This document shows, piece by piece, positions 1-9,349 of a stretch of 64,000 bases of DNA (position 1 is its first letter; every line of letters starts with the position of its first letter). Position numbers and translations under genes: made by a program. The notes under the pieces are model-generated. The model did not search any database and was not told the DNA's origin. It saw only the letters and a program-made list of their open reading frames with translations. This DNA comes from Nocardia brasiliensis IFM 10847. Its GTDB lineage: Bacteria > Actinomycetota > Actinomycetes > Mycobacteriales > Mycobacteriaceae. The DNA lies in contig NZ_BAUA01000104.1 of assembly GCF_000710915.1 (NCBI RefSeq), positions 23,329 to 87,328 of the forward strand, read 5' to 3'.

Positions 1-1623
1 GCGCTGATCGAGGGCGGCGCGCAGGCGCCGACCGAGGCCGTGGTGGCCGAGGGCCTCGAGGCCGCCAAGCCGTTCATCGCCCGCCTCTGCAAGGCGCAGG
101 CCGACCTCGCCGAGCTGGCCGCCAAGCCGACCGGTGAGTTCCCGCTCTTCCCGCCCTACGAGGCCGATGTCTACGAGGCCGTCGAAGGCACCGCCAAGCG
201 TGAGCTGGGCGAGGCGCTCTCGATCGCGGACAAGCAGGAGCGCGAGGCGAAGATCGACGAGATCAAGCTCGACGTGCTGTCGCGGCTCGGCGACGACTTC
301 GCCGGCCGCGAGAAGGAACTGGGCGCCGCGTTCCGCTCGGTCACCAAGAAGCTGGTGCGCCAGCGCATCCTGACCGACGGCTTCCGCATCGACGGCCGTG
401 GGCTCGCGGACATCCGCGCCCTCTCCGCCGAGGTCGCCGTGGTGCCGCGCGCGCACGGTTCGGCGCTGTTCGAGCGGGGCGAGACCCAGATCATGGGCGT
501 CACCACCCTCGACATGGTGAAGATGGCCCAGCAGGTCGATTCGCTCGGCCCGGAGACCAGCAAGCGCTACATGCACCACTACAACTTCCCGCCGTTCTCC
601 ACCGGTGAGACCGGTCGCGTCGGTTCGCCGAAGCGCCGCGAGATCGGCCACGGCGCGCTCGCCGAGCGGGCCCTGATGCCGGTGCTGCCGAGCCAGGAAG
701 AGTTCCCGTACGCCATCCGTCAGGTCTCGGAAGCGTTGAGCTCCAACGGTTCCACCTCGATGGGCTCGGTCTGCGCCTCGACCCTGTCGCTGCTCAACGC
801 CGGTGTGCCGCTGAAGGCGCCGGTCGCCGGCATCGCGATGGGCCTGGTGTCGGACACGATCACCAACGACAAGGGCGAGGACGAGGTGCGCTACGTCGCG
901 CTGACCGACATCCTCGGCGCCGAAGACGCCTTCGGCGACATGGACTTCAAGGTCGCGGGCACCAAGGAGTTCGTCACCGCGCTGCAGCTCGACACCAAGC
1001 TGGACGGCATCCCGTCGCAGGTGCTGGCCGGTGCGCTGAGCCAGGCGCACGACGCGCGCAACACCATCCTGGAGGTCATGGCCGAGGCCATCGACACCCC
1101 GGACGAGATGAGCCAGTACGCGCCGCGGGTCACCGCGATCAAGATCCCGGTCGACAAGATCGGCGAGGTGATCGGGCCCAAGGGCAAGGTGATCAACCAG
1201 ATCACCGAGGAGACCGGCGCCAACATCTCGATCGAGGACGACGGCACGGTCTACGTCGGTGCGACCAACGGCCCCGCGGCGCAGGCGGCGATCGACCAGA
1301 TCAACGCCATCGCGAACCCGCAGCTGCCGAAGGTCGGCGAGCGCTTCCTGGGCACGGTCGTCAAGACCACCGCCTTCGGTGCGTTCGTCTCGCTGCTGCC
1401 GGGCCGCGACGGCCTGGTGCACATCTCCAAGCTGGGCAACGGCAAGCGCGTGGCGAAGGTCGAAGACGTGGTGAACGTCGGCGACAAGCTGCGTGTGGAG
1501 ATCGCCGATATCGACAACCGCGGCAAGATCTCGCTGGTTCCGGTCGAAGAGGAGACTGCCGAATCGGCCGCCGCGCCTGCCGATGCCGAGACCGTTGATG
1601 CGGGCGCGGCAGGGGCAGAGTAG
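1..1623 (+). CDS. pnp: Polyribonucleotide nucleotidyltransferase (PNPase/GpsI), 5' truncated
   Basis: The reading frame is open from base 1, so the gene begins upstream and 540 C-terminal residues are visible. PNPase degrades RNA 3'->5' with phosphate as part of the cytoplasmic RNA decay machinery. What remains is the end of the first RNase PH core, the helical linker, the second RNase PH core (FERGETQIMG, then SSNGSTSMGSVCAS), a KH domain with the loop IGPKGK (about bases 1130-1320) and an S1 domain with TAFGAFVSLLPGRDGLVHIS (about 1330-1540). It ends in an acidic Ala/Glu-rich tail. The M16 protease gene starts 11 bp after the stop, the pnp-pepR order seen in mycobacteria, so co-transcription is likely. 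Confidence 0.98.
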   Translation, partial: ALIEGGAQAPTEAVVAEGLEAAKPFIARLCKAQADLAELAAKPTGEFPLFPPYEADVYEAVEGTAKRELGEALSIADKQEREAKIDEIKLDVLSRLGDDFAGREKELGAAFRSVTKKLVRQRILTDGFRIDGRGLADIRALSAEVAVVPRAHGSALFERGETQIMGVTTLDMVKMAQQVDSLGPETSKRYMHHYNFPPFSTGETGRVGSPKRREIGHGALAERALMPVLPSQEEFPYAIRQVSEALSSNGSTSMGSVCASTLSLLNAGVPLKAPVAGIAMGLVSDTITNDKGEDEVRYVALTDILGAEDAFGDMDFKVAGTKEFVTALQLDTKLDGIPSQVLAGALSQAHDARNTILEVMAEAIDTPDEMSQYAPRVTAIKIPVDKIGEVIGPKGKVINQITEETGANISIEDDGTVYVGATNGPAAQAAIDQINAIANPQLPKVGERFLGTVVKTTAFGAFVSLLPGRDGLVHISKLGNGKRVAKVEDVVNVGDKLRVEIADIDNRGKISLVPVEEETAESAAAPADAETVDAGAAGAE

Positions 1624-1634
1624 TACTTGTCTCT

Positions 1635-3005
1635 GTGACGAAGAAGAAGACGACAGCCCCTCTGCTCCGCCGCGAGCAGGGGGGTTCGTCTGTGGAGCTG
1701 CGGGCGAACATGATTGATCCCGGCGTACAGCGCACCGTGCTACCCGGCGGGCTGCGCGTGGTCACCGAGCACGTGCCCGGCGTGCGTTCGGCCTCGATCG
1801 GCGTCTGGGTGGGCGTGGGTTCACGCGACGAAGGTCCGACCGTCGCCGGTGCGGCCCACTTCCTCGAGCACCTGCTGTTCAAGGCGACGCCGACGCGCAC
1901 CGCGCTCGATATCGCGCAGGCGATGGACGCGGTCGGTGGCGAGCTCAACGCGTTCACCGCGAAAGAGCAGACCTGTTACTACGCGCATGTGCTCGACGAG
2001 GATCTGCCGCTGGCCGTCGACATGGTCTCCGATGTGGTGCTCAACGGGCTGTGCCGCGCCGCCGACGTCGACGTGGAACGGCAGGTGGTGCTCGAGGAGA
2101 TCGCCATGCGCGACGACGACCCGGAGGACGTGGTCGGCGACTCGTTCCTGTCCGCGCTGTTCGGTGATCATCCGATCGGACGGCCGGTGATCGGCTCCAT
2201 CGAGTCCATCGAATCGATGCACGCGGCGCAGCTGCGCGGCTTCCACCTGCGGCGCTACCGGCCGGACCGGATGGTCGTCGCGGTCGCGGGCAACGTCGAG
2301 CACGACCACACGGTGGAGCTGGTGCACCGGGCGTTCCAGAATCGGCTCGATCCGGCGGCGCAACCCGCCAAACGGCGGGAGGGCCGATTCCGGCCGCACA
2401 GCGATCCCGAATTGCAGTGGAGCCACCGCGACAGCGAGCAGGCGCATCTGGCGTTCGGGGTGCGCGCCTTCGGACGGCACGAGGGGGAGCGGCGCTGGCC
2501 GCTCTCGGTGCTCAACACCGTGGTCGGCGGAGGACTGAGTTCCCGGTTGTTTCAACGCATCCGGGAGGAACGCGGGCTCGCCTACTCGGTGTACTCCAGC
2601 GTGGACACCTTCGCCGACACCGGGGCGTTCTCGGTGTACATCGGCTGCCAGCCCGAAAACCTGGGCAAGGTGGCCACGTTGGCCCGCGGCGTGCTCGAAG
2701 AGGTTGCGGCCGACGGCATCTCCGATGCCGAGTGCGCCCGCGCCAAGGGGTCGCTGCGCGGCGGTCTGGTGCTGGGCTTGGAGGATTCGGCGTCCAGGAT
2801 GAACCGCATCGGCCGCAGCGAGCTCAGCTACGGCAACCATCGCAGCGTGTCGGAAACCCTGGCCCGGATCGATGCGGTCACCACCGACGAGGTCTCGGCG
2901 ATCGCCCGCACCCTGCTGGCCCGCCCCTTCGCGGCGTCGATCGCCGGTCCGTACAAGCGAACCCGGGAAATTCCCGCCGCCGTCCGGCGGTTGGTCGAGG
3001 GCTAG
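1635..3005 (+). CDS. pepR: M16-family zinc metalloprotease (PepR-like)
   Basis: This 456-residue protein is a pitrilysin/processing-peptidase type protease. The inverted zinc motif HFLEH lies at residues 75-79, and a glutamate in VVLEEI about 76 residues later is the expected third zinc ligand. A second M16 half follows, with the R/Y substrate-binding segment in SRLFQRIREERGLAYSVYS. It starts with GTG 11 bp after the pnp stop. A later start is possible because the first 25 residues are Lys/Arg-rich and not conserved-looking. The hairpin after the stop overlaps the end of the convergent arsR-type gene. Its natural substrate cannot be read from sequence. Confidence 0.95.
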   Translation: MTKKKTTAPLLRREQGGSSVELRANMIDPGVQRTVLPGGLRVVTEHVPGVRSASIGVWVGVGSRDEGPTVAGAAHFLEHLLFKATPTRTALDIAQAMDAVGGELNAFTAKEQTCYYAHVLDEDLPLAVDMVSDVVLNGLCRAADVDVERQVVLEEIAMRDDDPEDVVGDSFLSALFGDHPIGRPVIGSIESIESMHAAQLRGFHLRRYRPDRMVVAVAGNVEHDHTVELVHRAFQNRLDPAAQPAKRREGRFRPHSDPELQWSHRDSEQAHLAFGVRAFGRHEGERRWPLSVLNTVVGGGLSSRLFQRIREERGLAYSVYSSVDTFADTGAFSVYIGCQPENLGKVATLARGVLEEVAADGISDAECARAKGSLRGGLVLGLEDSASRMNRIGRSELSYGNHRSVSETLARIDAVTTDEVSAIARTLLARPFAASIAGPYKRTREIPAAVRRLVEG

Positions 3006-3017
3006 GTCACCTAGGCG

Positions 3018-3044
3018 CGCGCCGACGGGTCAGGCGTCGGCGCG
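3018..3044. terminator. Hairpin between convergent pepR and arsR-type genes
   Basis: A perfect 9-bp inverted repeat (CGCGCCGAC / GTCGGCGCG) with a 9-nt loop lies just after the pepR stop and overlaps the last codons of the opposite gene. There is no U-tract, so a bidirectional terminator role is inferred from position and symmetry only. Confidence 0.4.
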
Positions 3045-3362
3045 GTTCGCGGCGTCGACGATCGAGGGGAGCAGGCCGGGGAGGGCGGCTTCGACGTCGG
3101 TGGCGCGCAGGCGCTGCCAGATCTGGCCGTCGACGATCACGCGCTCGATCACGCCTGCCTCGCGCAGGATTTTGAAATGGTGGGTCGCGGTCGATTTGTT
3201 GATCGCGTCGTAGAGCGAGTTGCAGCGCACCGCGGTGCCGATGCCCGCATTGCTCAGGCGGCGCACCATCTCGAGCCGCACGGGGTCCTGGAGTGCGGCG
3301 AGCACGGTCGGCAGCGGGGCCACCGGTGGGACATCGACCACCGTATCTTTAGCATCGGTCAT
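3030..3362 (-). CDS. ArsR-family winged-helix transcriptional regulator
   Basis: The 110-residue protein has the ArsR/SmtB layout: LAALQDPVRLEMVRRL as the first helices, then a recognition region INKSTATHHFKILREAGVIERV and a beta wing. There is no CxC or other obvious metal-binding cluster, so it probably senses something other than metal, or acts as a drug or redox regulator. The frame stays open upstream, but the ATG chosen leaves a normal family length. It is divergent from an MFS exporter, with 93 bp between the start codons containing an inverted repeat. The simplest inference is that it represses itself and the exporter. Confidence 0.88.
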   Translation of the reverse strand: MTDAKDTVVDVPPVAPLPTVLAALQDPVRLEMVRRLSNAGIGTAVRCNSLYDAINKSTATHHFKILREAGVIERVIVDGQIWQRLRATDVEAALPGLLPSIVDAANRADA

Positions 3363-3380
3363 GATCCACCTCACTTTGGG

Positions 3381-3436
3381 GTTTGATGATCGTCGTACCG
3401 GATGTATGGTCGAGCTCGGTTCGATCATTATCAAAC
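3381..3436. promoter_or_regulatory. Candidate operator between arsR-type regulator and MFS gene
   Basis: GTTTGATGATCG (3381-3392) is mirrored by CGATCATTATCAAAC (3422-3436). The arms match except for a 3-base insertion in the right arm. The pair lies in the divergent promoter region and is AT-rich compared with its surroundings, as expected for an ArsR-type binding site. Binding is inferred. Confidence 0.5.
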
Positions 3437-3455
3437 CTACCCGATCGGAGTTTCG

Positions 3456-4676
3456 ATGGCAGTGACGGTAGCGACACCCGAGACGGGCGAGCGGACCTCG
3501 CAGCGCTGGGCATACGCACTGGTCCTGGCCGCGAGCGGGGTGGCGCTCGGGGTGTCCGGGGTGCCCGCCCCGCTGTACGGCATGTATCAGCAGGAGTGGC
3601 ATTTCTCGCCGCTGACGACGACCTTCGTCTTCGCGGTCTACGCGTTCGCGGCGCTGGCCGCGGTGCTGGTGTCCGGCAAGATCTCCGACGTGGTGGGCCG
3701 CAAACCCGTCCTGCTCGGTGCGTTCGTGACGATGATCGCGGGACTCGCGGTGTTCCTGCTCGCCGACAACGTCGCGATGCTGCTGCTCGCACGGGCGTTG
3801 CACGGGTTCGCGGTCGGCGCGACCGTGGTCGCCGGTGCGGCGGCCCTGCTCGATCTGCGGCCCAAGCACGGCGCGCGCTCGGGTCAGCTGAGCGGCGTGG
3901 CCTTCAATGTCGGGATGGCCGTGGCGATTCTGGGTTCGGCCCTGCTCGCCCAGTACGCCCCGCACCCGCTGCGCACGCCGTACGTGGCCATCACCTTCGT
4001 GTGCCTGCTCATCGGTATCGGCATCATCGCATTGGAGGAGCCGCACACCGCTCGCATCGCCGGACGCATCCGGATCGCGAAACCGGCTGTGCCGCAGGAA
4101 ATCCGCGGTGACTTCTGGTTCTCCGCGCTCGGTGTGATGGCGGCCTGGTCGGTGCTGGGCGTGCTGCTGTCGCTGTACCCGTCACTGGCCTCGGCCGAAA
4201 CCGGTATCCACAACCTGGTTTTCGGCGGCGCGGTGGTCGCCTCGACGGCGGTGGCCGGGGCCACCTCGCAGTTGTTCGCGACCGCGATTCCCGCGCGGCG
4301 CGCGGCGATTCTCGGCGACACCGGCATGGCGATCGCGCTCGTGCTCACCGTGCCCGCGCTGCACACCGGCAACTGGATCGTGGTCCTGGTGGCCGGCGTG
4401 CTGCTCGGGGCGACGTTCGGCCTGGGCTTCGGCGGCTCGCTGCGGCACCTGTCCGAGGTTGTGCCGCAACACAAGCGGGGCGAAACCATGTCGGCGTACT
4501 ACCTGCTCGCCTACACGGCGATGGCGCTGCCGACCATTCTCGCCGGCTGGGCGGCCACCACGTGGGGACTGAGCACCGTGTTCCCGTGGTTCGTCGGGGT
4601 CGTCGCGCTGGCCTGCCTGGCCGCGGCCGGCCTGGGCGTGCGGCGCAATCGCGCGACCGCCCGGCAGTCCGCGTAA
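3456..4676 (+). CDS. MFS transporter (drug/metabolite exporter type)
   Basis: This 406-residue membrane protein has about 12 hydrophobic segments. Motif A after TM2 reads GKISDVVGRKPVLL, and TM4-5 carry the LLARALHGFAVGATVVAG pattern seen in MFS exporters. The ATG at 3456 was chosen because CGGAG lies 5 bases upstream; an earlier in-frame ATG at 3402 would add 18 residues inside the operator region. It faces the ArsR-type repressor and is probably controlled by it. The substrate is unknown. Confidence 0.9.
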   Translation: MAVTVATPETGERTSQRWAYALVLAASGVALGVSGVPAPLYGMYQQEWHFSPLTTTFVFAVYAFAALAAVLVSGKISDVVGRKPVLLGAFVTMIAGLAVFLLADNVAMLLLARALHGFAVGATVVAGAAALLDLRPKHGARSGQLSGVAFNVGMAVAILGSALLAQYAPHPLRTPYVAITFVCLLIGIGIIALEEPHTARIAGRIRIAKPAVPQEIRGDFWFSALGVMAAWSVLGVLLSLYPSLASAETGIHNLVFGGAVVASTAVAGATSQLFATAIPARRAAILGDTGMAIALVLTVPALHTGNWIVVLVAGVLLGATFGLGFGGSLRHLSEVVPQHKRGETMSAYYLLAYTAMALPTILAGWAATTWGLSTVFPWFVGVVALACLAAAGLGVRRNRATARQSA

Positions 4677-4751
4677 GGGCGGATTGGCATTTTCCGCCGC
4701 CGATCGGCTAGAGTTTCATCTCGCATCACGGAGCGTTCTCCAGATGCGAAC

Positions 4752-4824
4752 GCGGATGTAGCGCAGCTGGTAGCGCATCACCTTGCCAAGGTGAGGGTCG
4801 CGGGTTCGAATCCCGTCATCCGCT
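4752..4824 (+). tRNA. tRNA-Gly(GCC)
   Basis: This 73-nt tRNA has a perfect 7-bp acceptor stem (GCGGATG / CATCCGC), an anticodon stem TCACC/GGTGA with loop TTGCCAA giving anticodon GCC, and a standard T loop (GTTCGAATC). The discriminator base is T. CCA is not encoded. Confidence 0.97.
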
Positions 4825-4828
4825 CAAT

Positions 4829-6190
4829 TCATTCAGCAAGCCGCTGTTTACGCCGCGGCGCCGTGGATGCGATCTCTTCCTTCGTCAACAGCCCGGCCAT
4901 GAATCCGAGGACGTCCGGGTCTTCGAGTGGTTTCCACTGCGGCGCAAGAAGTTTCATATAGCGCTCGACATACAGCAGTTGTTTGCCGACCAGCACCAAT
5001 TCGCGCGGCAGCTTGGCCTCGTAAATCCTGGCCACTTCCGCGAGGCGGCGACCGAGCTGGGTATAGGACAGCGCGCCGAGATCGGACTTCTGCAACGGGG
5101 CGGTGACCGACCGGATATCGCGGGCCGCGCGCTTGACATTGCCGGGACGCCGGACCGCACCCATATCGAAAATGGTGCGGCCCGCCGCCTCGAAGTCGTT
5201 GTGCACCATCAGTTCCACCACGAGCCGGCGCAGCAGCAGCCGGGTCCGGTCGTCGAAACGGCCGACGATGCCCCAATCCAGGAACACGACCTTGCCCGCC
5301 GCGTCGACCAGGACGTTGCCCGCGTGCAGATCGCCGTGGAACAGCCCGGCCCGGAATGCCGACTCCAGCAGCGAGAGCAGGATCGTCTTCAGCAACGCGG
5401 CGCCGCGGAACCCGGCGGCGCGCACGGCGGCGACATCGTCGATGCGCACGGCGTCGATGTATTCCATCGTCAGCACCTTCGTGGTGCTGAGTTCCGGGTA
5501 CACCTGCGGCACCCGCACCTGCGCCGCGAACGGGGTGTTCGCGATGAATCCCGGCCACTCGGTCATGGCCGTGGCCTCGGTGTGGAAATCGATCTCGTCG
5601 TTGAGGTTGGCCGCGAAGTCGGCCACGATATCGCGCGCGCCGAGCATGCGGCCGTACTCGGACAGTTCGAGCAGCTGCGCCGCACGTTCCAGGATCTGCA
5701 GGTCCGCGGCGAGGCGAGACTTGATGCCCGGCCGCTGGATCTTCACCACCACGTCGGTGCCCGAGTGCAGGGTCGCCCGATGCACCTGTGCGATCGAGGC
5801 CGACGCGATCGGTTCGGGATCGAAGCGGGCGAACAGCTGCGCGGGCGGCGCGCCCAATTGCTCGGTGAGCAGCGTCCGGATCGCCGCCGGATCGGCCGGC
5901 GGTACCCGATCCAGCAGGGTGCGGAACTCGTTCGACAGCGTCTCGGGGAAGACCCCGGGGCTCGACGCGATGAGCTGACCGAGCTTGACGTAGGTGGGCC
6001 CCAGCGCGGCGAATCGGTTGCGCGCCTCGTGCGCCGCCCGATTCGCCAGCGGGCGCCCGTCACGGCGGCTGAACAGCAGGCGTGCGCCGCCGCGGGTGGC
6101 CTGCCACAGGGTCGCGCCGACCCGCGCGGTCTCGGTGCCGATCGACACCGGCTGCAACCGCAGTGGCGTAGTGGCGCCCGATGGGGCCAT
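4829..6190 (-). CDS. AarF/UbiB (ABC1)-family atypical kinase-like protein
   Basis: The protein shows the signature elements of the family: KLGQLIASSPGVFP (the KxGQ nucleotide-gating motif), the Ala-rich loop PEPIASASIAQVHRA, the lysine in VVVKIQRPG, HGDLHAGNVLV as the catalytic loop and DWGIVGR in place of DFG. UbiB/ABC1 proteins work in isoprenoid-lipid or quinone metabolism; the substrate here is unknown. I chose the ATG at 6190 because GGAGG lies 4 bases upstream. The ATG at 6253 would add 21 residues but has no ribosome-binding site. The C-terminus ends 4 bases from the tRNA-Gly gene, in opposite orientation. Confidence 0.9.
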   Translation of the reverse strand: MAPSGATTPLRLQPVSIGTETARVGATLWQATRGGARLLFSRRDGRPLANRAAHEARNRFAALGPTYVKLGQLIASSPGVFPETLSNEFRTLLDRVPPADPAAIRTLLTEQLGAPPAQLFARFDPEPIASASIAQVHRATLHSGTDVVVKIQRPGIKSRLAADLQILERAAQLLELSEYGRMLGARDIVADFAANLNDEIDFHTEATAMTEWPGFIANTPFAAQVRVPQVYPELSTTKVLTMEYIDAVRIDDVAAVRAAGFRGAALLKTILLSLLESAFRAGLFHGDLHAGNVLVDAAGKVVFLDWGIVGRFDDRTRLLLRRLVVELMVHNDFEAAGRTIFDMGAVRRPGNVKRAARDIRSVTAPLQKSDLGALSYTQLGRRLAEVARIYEAKLPRELVLVGKQLLYVERYMKLLAPQWKPLEDPDVLGFMAGLLTKEEIASTAPRRKQRLAE

Positions 6191-6336
6191 CGATCCTCCG
6201 TCGTCGGTGCGCGCGCCCGGCCGCTCGCTCACGGCACGCGCGACTGCCTGCATACCCGAACACAGAATAGGCGTTCGGGCGGTGATCGGAACGACCGGCG
6301 GATCGAGCGTGTCCGGGCGGGGTCAGGGGCCTCGCC

Positions 6337-7269
6337 TCAGGCGAGCAGCCGGACCACTTCGCGGGCGCTGCCCCAGGACAGGCTGACGCCCATGCCGTCG
6401 TGGCCGTAGTTGTGCACCACGCGGGCGCCGCCGATCTGCTCCTCGTCGAGCCGGGCGGCGGTGCGGCCCGGGCGCAGGCCCACTTCGTGGCCGACCACCT
6501 CGGCGTCGGCCAGCCGCGCGTCGACCTCGATGGCGCGGCGCAGGATGCGTTCGGCCAGTTCGGGATCGGGGTCCAGACTCCAGCGGCCCGGATGCCGGGC
6601 GCCGCCGAGGATCAGGCGCTCGCCGTGCGGGAAGATGCCGGTCCACTCCGGTTCCTCGACGAACTCGACGTAGAAATCGGTGAGACCGGGGTTGCGCAGG
6701 ATGACGTGCTGGCCGCGCACCGGCTGGACCTGGGCATCGCCGACCAGCTTGCCCGCGGCCACGCCGGTGCAGTTCACCACGACGGGCGCGGCGGCGGTGG
6801 CCTCACCGAGATCGCGCACCCGGCGCTGTTCGATCTCGATGCCCGCCGCGCACAGCCGACCGGTCAGGTAGTCCAGGTAGCGCGGCAGGTCGATGAGCGG
6901 TGCGGTGCACCACAATCCGACCAGCATGCCCTCCGGTAGCTCGTCGGCCCGGCAGAACTCGGCCTCGCCGAGATCGTCCATCCAGTGCGGCGGTTCGGCC
7001 GAAAGATTCGACACCTGGAGTCCGCGTTCGAAATGCACGCCCGACGCGGGTTCCTCGGCGAGCCGGGAGAGTTCGGTGAAGGAGACCCGGCTCCACGCGA
7101 GATCCCGCGGCGTATGCCCCGGCCCCCACAGGCCGCTCGCGACGGCGGAGGTGGTCTGCCGGGGCGGCAGTTCGGCCCACACCCGAACCCGATGGCCTGC
7201 CTCCGCCAGGCACACCGCCGTGGTCAACCCGATCACGCCCGCCCCGAGCACCAAAACATCATCAGCCAT
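6337..7269 (-). CDS. D-amino-acid oxidase family FAD enzyme
   Basis: The 310-residue protein starts with the FAD-binding dinucleotide fold VLVLGAGVIGLTTAVCLAEAG. It continues with the DAAO features SGLWGP (substrate channel), VVNCTGVAAGKL, VQPVRGQHVILR, and a C-terminal VHNYGHDGMGVSLSWGSA, which matches the family signature VxHNYGHxGxGxxxxxG. Its length fits bacterial DAAOs, which turn D-amino acids into keto acids, ammonia and peroxide. It has no signal peptide. A 115-bp gap separates it from the SnoaL-like gene on the same strand. Confidence 0.93.
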   Translation of the reverse strand: MADDVLVLGAGVIGLTTAVCLAEAGHRVRVWAELPPRQTTSAVASGLWGPGHTPRDLAWSRVSFTELSRLAEEPASGVHFERGLQVSNLSAEPPHWMDDLGEAEFCRADELPEGMLVGLWCTAPLIDLPRYLDYLTGRLCAAGIEIEQRRVRDLGEATAAAPVVVNCTGVAAGKLVGDAQVQPVRGQHVILRNPGLTDFYVEFVEEPEWTGIFPHGERLILGGARHPGRWSLDPDPELAERILRRAIEVDARLADAEVVGHEVGLRPGRTAARLDEEQIGGARVVHNYGHDGMGVSLSWGSAREVVRLLA

Positions 7270-7384
7270 CTCGTGACGGTACCTACGAATACCGCTCGCG
7301 GACTTGAAAAGAACGGAATGGCAACGTCAATGACTCTGTGCGGGATCAAGATTCGCAAGGCCGGCGCGGGCGGCAGACCACCGT

Positions 7385-7792
7385 TCAGTCGGTCGGTACC
7401 GCGGTTTCCTGGATGATCCGCCATCGGTAGCGCGGGGGTGCGCCGTCGGTGGTGAGGACCGCCGTGCTGCGGCGGTCGGTGTGCTTGCCGTCGAAGTGGT
7501 GGCGCTCCAAGAACCGGACGACGGTCACGCCGCCCTCGACGAGCAGCAGTTCCACGTCGTCGATCTCGATGTCGAGACCGGGCCTGGAGTTCTTGGCGCG
7601 GCGCAATCCGGACAGCAATTCCGATTGGCTCACTCGAGCCCCGTCCAGGGTCACCATCGAGAACGAGTCGTGCTGGGTGGCCGCGAACTGCTCCAGCACC
7701 TCCTGGTCCGCATCGGTGCCCAGCCAGGCCGACAACAGCGCGTGTACGTGCTCGACCTCGGCGACCGGGTCGAGGGAATCGGAAGCAGACAT
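7385..7792 (-). CDS. SnoaL/DUF4440-like (NTF2-fold) protein
   Basis: This 135-residue cytoplasmic protein has the NTF2-like cone pattern: an N-terminal helix pair (EVEHVHALLSAWLGTDADQEVLEQFAA), a central HDSFSMVTLDG strand, and C-terminal strands with TVVRFLERHHF and YRWRIIQETAV. Families of this fold include isomerases, cyclases and stress proteins, so no reaction is assigned. It starts from ATG at 7792 and is divergent from the pentapeptide-repeat gene. Confidence 0.75.
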   Translation of the reverse strand: MSASDSLDPVAEVEHVHALLSAWLGTDADQEVLEQFAATQHDSFSMVTLDGARVSQSELLSGLRRAKNSRPGLDIEIDDVELLLVEGGVTVVRFLERHHFDGKHTDRRSTAVLTTDGAPPRYRWRIIQETAVPTD

Positions 7793-7936
7793 AACGGCAC
7801 CCTACTCGAGCAACCACACCGCAACGCCCCGGCACGCGGACCCGGTGGCAAGAGGACATGCTGGAATGAGTTGGGGCACTGTGATAGCCGATCTTGTCCG
7901 GTAGTCGCCAGGCGGCAATCCGGCTACCATGCGCTA

Positions 7937-9343
7937 ATGCGATGGGGGAGGTTGGGCGACCGACTGCACCGCGCGGCGTTACTGCTTGCGGTGTCGATGG
8001 CGGTCGTCGGCGGGCTCGCCATCGCGGCACTCACCTGGTGGCTGCTGTGGCTGGGCTTCGGGGCCACCGCCGAGCAGCCGAACCGGTTGGACCTCACCAA
8101 GATCGCGCTGGCGGTCGCGGCGGGTGTCGGCGGCGCCGTCGCGCTGGCGGTGGCCTACCGGCGCCAGCGCGACCTGGAGCGCGGCCGTTTCGCCGAACTG
8201 TTCGGCGCCGCCGCGCGGCAGCTCGGGGACGCCGATGTGGCGGTCCGCATCGCCGGGGTCTACGCGATGGCCGGCGTCGCCGACGACTTCCGCGCGCCGA
8301 ACCGCCGCCAGCAGTGCGTCGATGTGCTGTGCGGTTACCTCCGGCTGCCCTACGACCCGGTCGCCGGGGCGAACCACCTTGTCTCGCAGGCGGAAACGGT
8401 GGACGAATCCGGGCTGAAGGTCGAGCGGGTGTACCAGTTCCGGCAGAACGATCGCGAAGTCCGTCGCACCATCGTCAAGGTGATCGCCGATCACCTGCGC
8501 CGGTCGGCCGAGATCTCCTGGTCGCACTGCGAGTTCACGTTCAATCGCGCCGTGCTCGAGCAGGGCGACTTCCGCGACACCGTATTCGCGGGGCGGCAGA
8601 CCTCCTTCGCCGGGGCCCTGTTCACCGGGCGCACCACGTTCGAGAACGCCGTCTTCGCCGGTCCACACGTCACGTTCCGGGATGCGCGGTTCCAGGACGG
8701 GCCGGTGCTGTTCGAGCGGGCACAGTTCGGCTCGGCCCGCGGCGAAAAGAAAGGCGAGCGCGCAGGCTACGGCACCACGTTCGACGGCGCGGACTTCGAC
8801 TGCTCGGTGTCGTTCGAGCATGCGGTCTTCCTGGGCCCGCGCGCCGGTTTCACCGGCATGCGCTGCACCGGGGCGCGAACCTCGTTCCAGGACACGAAGT
8901 TCCAGACAGAGGTCACCGCGTTCGACCGTGCCACGCTCGATGGTCAGCACCTCACGTTCACCGGGGCGGAACTGTCGAGCGCCCGGATCACCTTCGCGGG
9001 CACCAACTTCGAGGCGAGCACGGTCGCCTTCGACGAGACGCGGATCGGGGCCCCGGCGCGCATGCGCAACCGGGGGACCCGGGAAACCGATTTCCGCCGC
9101 GCGGAATTCCACGGCACGACCACCTTCGCGGGCACCACGTTCGCGGGCCGCGCGGTGGACTTCACCGAGGGCGACTTCTTCGGCGACATCTCCTTCGTGG
9201 GCGCGCGGTTCACCGCGGGCGAGGTGCGCTTCGATCGGCCCATGGCCTGGGTCGGGATCCATTTCGATTGGGACGACATCCCGACCCGCAAACCGCAGAA
9301 CGTGAAACCGAATCCGTGGCCGCCGGAGCCACCCGACGAGTGA
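7937..9343 (+). CDS. Membrane-anchored pentapeptide-repeat protein
   Basis: The 468-residue protein has two N-terminal membrane segments (about residues 13-38 and 52-75). A cytosolic linker contains RQRDLERGRFAELFGAAARQLG and a segment VRIAGVYAMAGVADD, often seen ahead of pentapeptide repeats in actinobacteria. From about residue 195 to 440 there are many A(D/N/R/L)F-type pentapeptides (for example FRDTVFAGRQTSFAGALFTG), which should form a right-handed quadrilateral beta-helix. The frame is open far upstream, but ATG 7937 sits just before the hydrophobic segment. Function unknown. It ends 6 bp from the convergent GDSL gene. Confidence 0.85.
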   Translation: MRWGRLGDRLHRAALLLAVSMAVVGGLAIAALTWWLLWLGFGATAEQPNRLDLTKIALAVAAGVGGAVALAVAYRRQRDLERGRFAELFGAAARQLGDADVAVRIAGVYAMAGVADDFRAPNRRQQCVDVLCGYLRLPYDPVAGANHLVSQAETVDESGLKVERVYQFRQNDREVRRTIVKVIADHLRRSAEISWSHCEFTFNRAVLEQGDFRDTVFAGRQTSFAGALFTGRTTFENAVFAGPHVTFRDARFQDGPVLFERAQFGSARGEKKGERAGYGTTFDGADFDCSVSFEHAVFLGPRAGFTGMRCTGARTSFQDTKFQTEVTAFDRATLDGQHLTFTGAELSSARITFAGTNFEASTVAFDETRIGAPARMRNRGTRETDFRRAEFHGTTTFAGTTFAGRAVDFTEGDFFGDISFVGARFTAGEVRFDRPMAWVGIHFDWDDIPTRKPQNVKPNPWPPEPPDE

Positions 9344-9349
9344 GTCCTG

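Noticed and set aside
7481..7936. N-terminal extension of the pentapeptide-repeat gene
   Set aside because: This stretch is antisense to the SnoaL-like gene, and the membrane segment begins right after ATG 7937.
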